This document shows positions 58,313 to 64,000 of a stretch of DNA of 64,000 nucleotides, piece after piece. How positions within the stretch are numbered: position 1 is the first letter of the stretch; each line of letters opens with the position of its first letter. Under the pieces are notes generated by a model. It worked only from the letters and a program-made list of their open reading frames with translations, had not been told where the DNA came from and ran no database searches. A program made the translations under genes and the position numbers. Where the stretch lies: positions 620,001 to 684,000 of the forward strand of contig NZ_JAQIPB010000001.1 in NCBI RefSeq assembly GCF_028023875.1, given 5' to 3'. This DNA is from Xenophilus arseniciresistens. GTDB lineage: Bacteria; Pseudomonadota; Gammaproteobacteria; Burkholderiales; Burkholderiaceae_C.

Positions 58313-58523
58313 GTTCTGCTGTGCTCGTGGGTCGGCGCGCCGAGGGCCAGGCGCCCTTCTGGCGGATTCATCCGGCGATGGTCCTGGCTTTGGCGCAGCC
58401 CGACATACCGCACTGGTCATAGTGCCTATGCAAGCGCGGGTATGAAAGCCACGGGTTTTCCCGGCATCTCGCCCGCGCAGGGCTTTTTTCGCTCAGCAAT
58501 TGTTGCGCCAGCGCCCGGCGCGC

Positions 58524-59855
58524 TCAAAGAATCAGCAGGGCCCGGAAGTCGTTGACGTTGGTGTGCGTGGGGCCGGTCAGCACCAGGTCACCGATGGCAT
58601 CGAAATAGCCATAGGCGTCATTGCGGTCCAGGTGCTCGGCCAGCTTGCGGCCCGCGGCCTGTGCGCGCGCCAGCGTGTCGGGCGTGACGCGGGCGCCGGC
58701 GTTGTCTTCCACGCCGTCGATGCCGTCGGTGTCGGCGGCCAGGGCCCACACGCCGGGCTGGCCGGCCAGCGCACCGGCCAGGCCCAGGCAGAACTCGCCG
58801 GCCCGCCCGCCGCGGCCCTTGGGCGAGCCGGCCGGGCGCGGGCGCACGGTGACCGTGGTCTCGCCGCCCGAAAGGATGACGCAGGGCCGCGCAAAAGGCG
58901 CGCCGCGCAGCGCCACGGCGCGCGCCAGTGCGCCATGCACCTTGCCCACTTCGCGCGATTCGCCTTCGATCTCGTCGCTGAGGATGTGGGCCTCGATGCC
59001 GGCGGCGCGCGCGGCCTCGGCCGCAGCTTCCAGCGATTGCTGCGGCGTGGCGATCAGTGCCACCTGCTGGCCCGCAAACACGGGCTCGTCAGGCTTGGGC
59101 GTTTCCAGCGCGCCGCTTTGCAACTGCGCGCGCACGGCGGGCGGCAGCTCGATGCGGTAGCGATCGAGGATGGCCAGCGCGTCGGCGCATGTGCTGGCGT
59201 CGGGCACGGTGGGGCCGCTGGCGATGACGGCCGGGTCGTCGCCGGGCACGTCGCTGATGGTGAGCGTGAGCACGCGGGCCGGCGCGCAGGCCGCGGCCAG
59301 GCGCCCGCCCTTGATGCGCGAGAGGTGCTTGCGCACGCAGTTCATCTCGCCGATGTGGGCGCCCGATTCGAGCAGTTGCTTGTTGATGCGCTGCTTGTCT
59401 TCCAGCGTCAGGCCCTCGGCCGGCAGGGTGAGCAGCGCCGAGCCGCCGCCCGAGATCAGGCACAGCACCAGGTCGTCGGCCGTGAGGCCCTCGGTCAGCG
59501 CCAGGATGCGCTCGGCCGCGCGCAGGCCGGCCGCGTCGGGCACGGGGTGGGCGGCTTCCACCACCTCGATGCGCTGCCTGAGCCCCTCGGGCCGCGGCGG
59601 GATGTGGCCGTAGCGCGTGACCACCAGCCCTTCGAGCGGCGCGTCGGCCGGCCACAGCGCTTCGAGCGCCTGCGCCATCGAGCCGCCGGCCTTGCCCGCG
59701 CCGAGCACCAAGGTGCGGCCCCTGGGCGGCGGCGGCAGGTGCGCGCCCATGTTGGCCAGCGGCAGCGCGCGCGTGACCGCGGCCTGGTACAGATGCGCCA
59801 GAAAGGCGCGCGGGTCATCCTGCGGCTGGGGCGCCGGCAGCGTCGATGCCATCAT
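58524..59855 (-). CDS. Glycerate 2-kinase, MOFRL family
   Basis: 443 residues from the ATG at 59855, which follows a GGAGA site seven bases upstream. MOFRL/DUF4147 family: the N-terminal LGAGKAGGSMAQALEALW, LISGGGSALLTLPAEGLT, NCVRKHLSRIKGGRLA, SDVPGDDPAVIASGPTV, and C-terminal GAGEFCLGLAGAL-like RAGEFCLGLAGALA with LAADTDGIDG and the terminal PTHTNVNDFRALLIL. Phosphorylates glycerate to 2-phosphoglycerate. Some homologues are called hydroxypyruvate reductase (TtuD). Position between xdhA and puuD suggests that it serves glyoxylate recovery from purine breakdown. Confidence 0.92.
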   Translation of the reverse strand: MMASTLPAPQPQDDPRAFLAHLYQAAVTRALPLANMGAHLPPPPRGRTLVLGAGKAGGSMAQALEALWPADAPLEGLVVTRYGHIPPRPEGLRQRIEVVEAAHPVPDAAGLRAAERILALTEGLTADDLVLCLISGGGSALLTLPAEGLTLEDKQRINKQLLESGAHIGEMNCVRKHLSRIKGGRLAAACAPARVLTLTISDVPGDDPAVIASGPTVPDASTCADALAILDRYRIELPPAVRAQLQSGALETPKPDEPVFAGQQVALIATPQQSLEAAAEAARAAGIEAHILSDEIEGESREVGKVHGALARAVALRGAPFARPCVILSGGETTVTVRPRPAGSPKGRGGRAGEFCLGLAGALAGQPGVWALAADTDGIDGVEDNAGARVTPDTLARAQAAGRKLAEHLDRNDAYGYFDAIGDLVLTGPTHTNVNDFRALLIL

Positions 59856-60014
59856 TGTTCGGTCTCCGTGCTCACTCATGGGGTCTGAAATCAAGGGCGC
59901 CTTCACCCGCCTGCACCATCGGCAGGCGCGGGTGCGCGGGCGCAGCGCCGCATCATCACATGCCCGCGAGGGCGTACGACGGCAGCGCAGCCGCGGGTGC
60001 CTGCGGCGGTGCGC

Positions 60015-60434
60015 TCAGTCGGACTCGCGCGCGAGTCGCTGCACCTGCGCATCCAGCTGTGCATAGCTGGCACTGGCAAAGAGGTCGATCAGCTGGTCCA
60101 CCGTGGCGCGGTCGTCCACGTCGAAGGCGGTGGCGTCGTGCTGCGCCTTGGGTTTGCCGAACAGGCTCTTGCGCATCTGAATGCTCACCGACTGCAGCTG
60201 GTAGGCATCGCCCGGCTCGCCGCCCAGCGCCGTGACCCAGAGCTCGCGCTGGTCCACCTCGGCGCGCAGGATCAGGCAGGGCAGCGGGCCCTCCTGCGCC
60301 TTGTCCCACTGCGCATGCTGGGCGGCCCAGGGAAAGTCGTCGATGGCGGCCTTGAAGCCGGCCCCATCGATCGGGCCCAGCGGGGTGCTGTGGTCGTAGG
60401 CATCGCCCACGTATTGAACGGCGTGACTGAGCAT
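60015..60434 (-). CDS. Conserved hypothetical protein between glycerate kinase and puuD
   Basis: 139 residues, no recognised family, no signal or membrane segment. It starts MLSHAVQYVGDAYDHSTPLGPIDGAGFKAAI and has the acidic C-terminus FASASYAQLDAQVQRLARESD. It lies 67 bases downstream of puuD on the same strand. Co-location alone links it to urate metabolism; no function can be stated. Confidence 0.7.
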   Translation of the reverse strand: MLSHAVQYVGDAYDHSTPLGPIDGAGFKAAIDDFPWAAQHAQWDKAQEGPLPCLILRAEVDQRELWVTALGGEPGDAYQLQSVSIQMRKSLFGKPKAQHDATAFDVDDRATVDQLIDLFASASYAQLDAQVQRLARESD

Positions 60435-60501
60435 GCGCGAAGGACTCCGATCCGTGCTTGGTGTTGGACACGGCGTCCATTGTGGCGCGCTGCTGCGCCC
60501 T

Positions 60502-61707
60502 CTACTGCGTCTTCGCGCCTTCCTTGAACCAGCGGCCGATCAGCGCACGCTCGTCCTCGGTCATCTGCGTGGCATTGCCCAGCGGCATGACCTTGGTGCT
60601 GACCTGCTGCGCAATGCCCTGCGCATGGCGGGCCACTTCGCCGGGCTGGTCCAGCCGCACGCTCTTTTGCTGCACCGTGGCGCCGTGGCACAGGTAGCAG
60701 CGCTGTTCCAGCACCTTCTGCACGTCGGCAAAGGCGACGGGCGCGACGGCGGCGGCGCCGGGCGCGGGCGCCGCCACGGGGGCCGGCTTCATCCACAGGA
60801 TCGTCAGGCCCAGCACCGCCACGCCGATCAGTGCGTAGCCGATGGGGTTGCGCACCTGGCCCAGCTTCCAGCGGTGGCGCAGCACGAAGAACTGGCGGAT
60901 GCCGGCGCCAGCCAGCATGATCAGCAGCAGCACGATCCAGTTGTGCTCGTGCATGTAGGTGAAGCTGTAGTGGTTGCTCAGCATCGCGAACAGCACCGGC
61001 AGCGTGAAGTAGGTGTTGTGCACACTGCGCTGCTTGCCGCGGATGCCGTGCACCGGATCGACCGGCCGGCCCTCGCGCAGCGCCTTCACGTTCTTGCGCT
61101 GGCCCGGGATGATCCAGAAGAACACATTGGCGCTCATGGCCGTGGCCATCATCGCGCCCACCAGCAGGAAGGCCGCGCGGCCCGCGAACCACTGGCAGGC
61201 CAGCCAGGCGGCGAAGGCCACCGTCAGCGCCACCAGTACACCCACGATGGTGTCGCCGTTCTTGCGGCGGCCAAAGATCTGGCAGATGGCGTCGTAGACC
61301 ATCCAGAACACGACGAAGAAGGCCAGCGCCACGCCGATGGCCGCGCCGGGCTGCCAGTCCATCTTGCTCTTGTCGATCAGGTAGCTGCTGGCGTTCCAGA
61401 GGTAGGAGACCGTGAACAGCGCAAAACCCGAGAGCCAGGTGGAGTAGCTTTCCCAGTACGACCAGTGCAGGTGCTCAGGCAGCTTCTTGGGCGAGAGCAG
61501 GTACTTCTGGCTGTTGTAGAAACCGCCGCCGTGCACGGCCCAGAGTTCGCCGCCCACGCCCTTGTCCAGCGACTCCTGGTCCTGGGGTTTCTCCAGGCTG
61601 GAGTCCAGCATCACGAAGTAGAAGGATGCGCCGATCCAGGCGATGGCGGTGATGACGTGCACCCAGCGCAGCAGCAGGTTGGCCCAGTCGAGAAGGTAGC
61701 TGTCCAT
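60502..61707 (-). CDS. puuD: Membrane-bound urate hydroxylase with C-terminal cytochrome c domain (PuuD)
   Basis: 401 residues from the ATG at 61707. The N-terminal part is an eight- to nine-helix membrane domain starting MDSYLLDWANLLLRWVHVITAIAWIGASFYFVMLDSSL, with the FAMLSNHYSF and MHEHNWIV segments. A C-terminal cytochrome c domain carries the heme motif CYLCH (ADVQKVLEQRCYLCHG). This is the PuuD family: it oxidises urate to 5-hydroxyisourate, passing electrons to the respiratory chain instead of oxygen. XdhA-C make its substrate and UraH its product's next step. Confidence 0.95.
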   Translation of the reverse strand: MDSYLLDWANLLLRWVHVITAIAWIGASFYFVMLDSSLEKPQDQESLDKGVGGELWAVHGGGFYNSQKYLLSPKKLPEHLHWSYWESYSTWLSGFALFTVSYLWNASSYLIDKSKMDWQPGAAIGVALAFFVVFWMVYDAICQIFGRRKNGDTIVGVLVALTVAFAAWLACQWFAGRAAFLLVGAMMATAMSANVFFWIIPGQRKNVKALREGRPVDPVHGIRGKQRSVHNTYFTLPVLFAMLSNHYSFTYMHEHNWIVLLLIMLAGAGIRQFFVLRHRWKLGQVRNPIGYALIGVAVLGLTILWMKPAPVAAPAPGAAAVAPVAFADVQKVLEQRCYLCHGATVQQKSVRLDQPGEVARHAQGIAQQVSTKVMPLGNATQMTEDERALIGRWFKEGAKTQ

Positions 61708-61713
61708 GGTCAG

Positions 61714-61890
61714 ACCAAGGTTAGGGATGCTCTTCACGAATCGAGCGGAAAGTGTGCGCTGCGGATCGGGATGAGCTGCGAGGCGCAAAGCGCAGCAATA
61801 GCCCAAGCTATTGCGAGCATTTGCAACGACGCAGATCGCCCGAGACCGCAGATGCACACGGCGCGAGGATTCGTGAAGATCATCCTTGGT
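61714..61890. repeat. Long imperfect palindrome directly upstream of puuD
   Basis: The two halves are reverse complements over most of 177 bases. Outer arms: ACCAAGG and CCTTGGT; next, CTTCACGAATC (61732-61742) with GATTCGTGAAG; then GTGTGC...CTGCGG with CCGCAG...GCACAC; central stem AATAGC-ccaa-GCTATT (61797-61812). One arm has a 6-base insertion near 61721. The folded structure begins seven bases before the puuD ATG. It may be a REP/BIME-like dispersed repeat or a leader RNA structure. Confidence 0.75.
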
Positions 61891-61988
61891 GCCTGCTCAC
61901 CACCGCGGGCGCTGTAAGCAGAATGGGCCGCGAACGCCGGTGTCGTGGGGACACCTCTCGCTCCGCTGCGGCACTGTTTGTGGACCGA

Positions 61989-62000
61989 AGTGTATACAGT
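61989..62000. promoter_or_regulatory. TGTATACA palindrome, possible GntR-family operator
   Basis: AGTGTATACAGT contains the perfect palindrome TGTATACA. A near copy (TGTATAGA) lies between uraH and the GntR gene at 63827. TGTATAC cores are typical of FadR/VanR-type GntR sites. The link to the GntR gene at the window end is inferred. Confidence 0.45.
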
Positions 62001-62044
62001 TTGAGGGACTCCACCAACATGGCGGAAGCGCCGCGTGCCTGCGG

Positions 62045-62860
62045 TTAACCCTCGGTCGCCGGGCGTTGGAGCAACAACTGTGCCGCCACCGCCACGGCGA
62101 TCACCTCGGGCTCCTTGCCCGTGATGCCGGGAATGCCGATGGGGCAGGTGATGCGCGCCAGTTCATCCGCGCTGAAGCCGCGCGCCTCGAGCCGGTGGCG
62201 GAAGGTGGCCCACTTGGTCTTGCTGCCGATCAGGCCCACGTAGGGCAGGTCGCCCTTCTCGCGCAGGCGCCGGAGGCAGGCGATCACGATGTCCAGGTCT
62301 TCGGCATGGCTGAAGCTCATGATCAGCACCTGCGAGTGCGGCGCCAGCTGCGCCACGGCATCCTGTACAGGCTCGCTGTGCTCGGTCTGCACCCGGGCCG
62401 GCAGCGCCGCGGGAAAGACGCCGTCGCGGCTGTCGATCCAGCGCACGGCATAGGGCAGGCCCGCCAGCAACCGGGCCAGGGCGGCGCCCACGTGGCCGCC
62501 GCCGAACAGGGCCACGGGTTGCAGTGGCGGGGTCAGTTCATGGCGCAGGGCTTCGATATCTGCAGCCGCGATGCGCTGAAAGCGCAGATGCACCACGCCG
62601 CCGCAGCACTGCCCCAGGCTGGGGCCCAGGGGGTAGCGCACCGGCGCGTCGTCGCCGGGCTGCGGCGGCGCATCGAGCAAGGCGCGCGCCGCCGCGATGG
62701 CCTGGAACTCGAGCTGCCCGCCGCCGATGGTGCCGGTCAGCCCCTCGCGCCACACGGCCATCCAGGTGCCGGCCTCGCGCGGCGCCGAGCCCTGCGTGGC
62801 ATGCACGCGCACGAGCACACCCGCTTCGCGCAGCAGGCGGCTGAGCAGTTCATCGAGCAT
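62045..62860 (-). CDS. xdhC: Xanthine dehydrogenase accessory protein XdhC
   Basis: XdhC binds the molybdenum cofactor and helps sulfurate it before insertion into XdhB. The 271-residue product starts at the ATG at 62860, which has a GGAGG site six bases away. Landmarks are APREAGTWMAVWREGLTGTIGGGQLEFQAI, GQCCGGVVHLRFQRI (the cofactor-binding cysteine pair), the Rossmann LFGGGHVGAALARLLA and YVGLIGSKTKWATFR. It is divergent from a short lipoprotein gene that starts 43 bases away. Confidence 0.95.
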   Translation of the reverse strand: MLDELLSRLLREAGVLVRVHATQGSAPREAGTWMAVWREGLTGTIGGGQLEFQAIAAARALLDAPPQPGDDAPVRYPLGPSLGQCCGGVVHLRFQRIAAADIEALRHELTPPLQPVALFGGGHVGAALARLLAGLPYAVRWIDSRDGVFPAALPARVQTEHSEPVQDAVAQLAPHSQVLIMSFSHAEDLDIVIACLRRLREKGDLPYVGLIGSKTKWATFRHRLEARGFSADELARITCPIGIPGITGKEPEVIAVAVAAQLLLQRPATEG

Positions 62861-62903
62861 CGGCTGCCTCCAGGAGGGTCGGGCCACGGGTATAACTGAG
62901 CGC

Positions 62904-63368
62904 ATGCGAACCTTCCATGCACCCGCTTCCTTCGTGCGTCGCAGCGCCCTGGCGCTGCCCCTGGCCGCGGCCGCCACCTGGCTGGCCGGCTGCGGCACCC
63001 GCGCGCCGGCCCCGGCGCCCGACGCCAATTCGGCTGCCGCCCGCGCCTACCGCCAGAGCGCGGCGCGCCACATCTACCAGCGGCACGCCTCGCGCATCTA
63101 CGCCGGCAAGTTGCCGCCGCTGCTCTACGCCATCGGCACGCTGCAGGTCACGCTGGACAGTGACGGCGGCGTGCGCCGGCTGAACTGGCTGCGCGCGCCC
63201 AGCCATGCGCCCGAGGTGGTGCGCGAAATCGAGCGCATGGTGCGCGCCGACGCGCCCTTCCCGGCCCCGCCCGGCCGCAATGGCGTGGTGTGGACCGACA
63301 CCTGGCTGTGGGACAAGAGCGGCCGCTTCCAGCTCGACACGCTGACCGAGGGCCAACTGCAGGAGTGA
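62904..63368 (+). CDS. Small lipoprotein with TonB C-terminal-like part
   Basis: 154 residues from the ATG at 62904. Lipobox Leu-Ala-Gly-Cys30 after the hydrophobic ALPLAAAATW. The C-terminal half (LPPLLYAIGTLQVTLDSDGGVRRLNWLRAPSHAPEVVREIERMVRADAPFPAPP) resembles the TonB C-terminal fold in topology; it has no TonB transmembrane anchor. Role unknown. It sits between xdhC and uraH but on the opposite strand, so it is probably not part of the purine operon. Confidence 0.75.
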   Translation: MRTFHAPASFVRRSALALPLAAAATWLAGCGTRAPAPAPDANSAAARAYRQSAARHIYQRHASRIYAGKLPPLLYAIGTLQVTLDSDGGVRRLNWLRAPSHAPEVVREIERMVRADAPFPAPPGRNGVVWTDTWLWDKSGRFQLDTLTEGQLQE

Positions 63369-63406
63369 GCAGCGGCCGGCCGGGCCGGGCCCGGCCCCGC
63401 GCGCGC

Positions 63407-63760
63407 TCATGAGCCGCGGTAGGTCGAATAGCTCCAGGGGCTCACCAGCAGCGGCACGTGGTAGTGCTGGTCGGTGTGCGCCACGCCGAAGTCCAGCGCC
63501 ACCTGGTTCAGGAAGTTGGGCTCGGGCAGCGACACGCCGCGGGCCTTGAAGTAGCCCGCCACGTCGAAGACCAGCCTGTACGTGCCCACGCGCAGGCTCG
63601 CGTTGTCGTAGAGCGGGCCGTCGCTGCGCCCGTCGGCGTTGAGCGTGAAGCGGCGCACCAGCGTGGCCTGCCCGTCTGCGGCGGTGGTGTACAGCGCCAC
63701 GGCCATGCCGGCGGCGGGTGTTCCATGCATCGTGTCCAGCACGTGGGTGCTCAATCCCAT
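63407..63760 (-). CDS. uraH: 5-Hydroxyisourate hydrolase
   Basis: UraH (transthyretin-like) opens 5-hydroxyisourate, the product of PuuD, to OHCU. 117 residues from the ATG at 63760 (MGLSTHVLDTMHGTPAAGMAV). Conserved features are STHVLDTMHGTPAAGM with the catalytic His, the Arg in RRFTLNADGR, HTDQHYHVPLLVSPWSYSTYRGS at the end. The usual partner uraD and the allantoin genes are not in the window and may follow on its right. Confidence 0.96.
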   Translation of the reverse strand: MGLSTHVLDTMHGTPAAGMAVALYTTAADGQATLVRRFTLNADGRSDGPLYDNASLRVGTYRLVFDVAGYFKARGVSLPEPNFLNQVALDFGVAHTDQHYHVPLLVSPWSYSTYRGS

Positions 63761-63824
63761 GGGCGTTGTCCTCGTTGGTTGCTGCGGCGTCCGGGCACAG
63801 GGCCTCCGACGCATCGTCCACAAA

Positions 63825-63834
63825 AGTGTATAGA
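63825..63834. promoter_or_regulatory. Near-copy of TGTATACA between uraH and the GntR gene
   Basis: AGTGTATAGA at 63825-63834 matches AGTGTATACA at 61989 except for one base. It lies 65 bases upstream of the uraH start and 30 before the GntR start, so it could serve both. Confidence 0.4.
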
Positions 63835-63863
63835 AAATCTGGGGCCGGGACTATCATGAATTC

Positions 63864-64000
63864 ATGGAGTCCACGTCCACCCACGCGATCGTCCAGGCCC
63901 TGACCCGGGCCATCGTGGAGCATCGCCTGCAGCCCGGCGCCAAGCTGGCCGAACAGAAGCTGGCGGACCACTTCGGCGTCTCGCGCACCTTGGTGAGGCA
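63864..64000 (+). CDS. GntR-family regulator, N-terminal fragment (cut by window end)
   Basis: The first 45 codons from the ATG at 63864 read MESTSTHAIVQALTRAIVEHRLQPGAKLAEQKLADHFGVSRTLVR, the winged-helix DNA-binding start of a GntR protein (FadR-like by layout). It is divergent from uraH, so it is a likely regulator of urate degradation. The C-terminal sensor domain lies beyond the window. Confidence 0.85.
   Translation, partial: MESTSTHAIVQALTRAIVEHRLQPGAKLAEQKLADHFGVSRTLVR

Larger units (their letters stand above)
61708..62044. other. Intergenic region upstream of puuD
   Basis: 337 bases without a gene. From 61714 to 61890 it holds a long imperfect palindrome, described separately. The remainder contains a short hairpin (GGTGTC/GACACC near 61940) and a TGTATACA palindrome at 61991. 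No other coding or RNA feature is visible. Confidence 0.7.

Noticed and set aside
58480-58500. GCCC-GCGCA-GGGC followed by six T residues on the plus strand
   Set aside because: Stem of only four base pairs, and no plus-strand gene ends there; both neighbouring genes lie on the minus strand.

Overview
The window is GC-rich DNA of a betaproteobacterium, most likely a member of the Comamonadaceae (Burkholderiales). That is an inference from the high third-position GC, the Bug/TctC-type solute-binding proteins, the flagellar gene order, the fkpB-ispH pair and the urate-to-allantoin gene set with a cytochrome-c type urate hydroxylase (PuuD). No taxonomic search was possible.

Layout. 1-5745: distal part of a flagellar operon (flgH cut by the window start, flgI, flgJ, flgK, flgL). 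5758-8265: two tail-to-tail paralogues with a degenerate EAL half and an HDOD half. 8492-13214: a LysR regulator divergent from a Bug protein, an FAD oxidoreductase and a class V aminotransferase (substrate unknown). 13330-16856: a LacI-type regulator, a Bug protein and gudD, which form a D-glucarate uptake and dehydration module with clear LacI-type operators. 16970-20844: an unusual lipid-anchored metallo-beta-lactamase-fold protein, a Sel1-repeat protein and a DUF3299 protein. 20845-23306: inserted DNA carrying an orphan lipoprotein and a frameshifted insertion sequence, bounded by a 128-bp duplication of the end of the DUF3299 gene. 23356-36132: housekeeping genes (tRNA-Ser, serS, a PLP dehydratase, ispH, an FKBP, radC, an Smr protein, an aminotransferase, a nuclease, a CBS/CorC protein, apaH, rhlE, a zinc peptidase, dcd).

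36186-63760 is a purine salvage and catabolism region: guanine deaminase, adenine deaminase, two BMP-family binding proteins with a complete ABC importer (ATPase and two permeases), an NCS2 purine permease, LysR, xanthine dehydrogenase (xdhA, xdhB, xdhC), glycerate kinase, puuD and uraH. Together these would import purines, deaminate adenine and guanine to hypoxanthine and xanthine, oxidise them to urate, and carry urate to the OHCU stage. The glycerate kinase would recover glyoxylate carbon. A GntR regulator starts at the right edge.

The strongest candidate for an undescribed system is the 1258-residue protein at 41120-44896, inside the purine region. It has an N-terminal segment with a PD-(D/E)XK-like nuclease signature, a central STAND-like P-loop ATPase and a long helical C-terminal part, and its base composition looks lower in GC than its neighbours. 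This is the architecture of Avs-type anti-phage proteins. Other notable signals are a roughly 177-nt palindrome directly upstream of puuD, a terminator-like hairpin in the leader of a BMP gene, and paired LacI-type operators.
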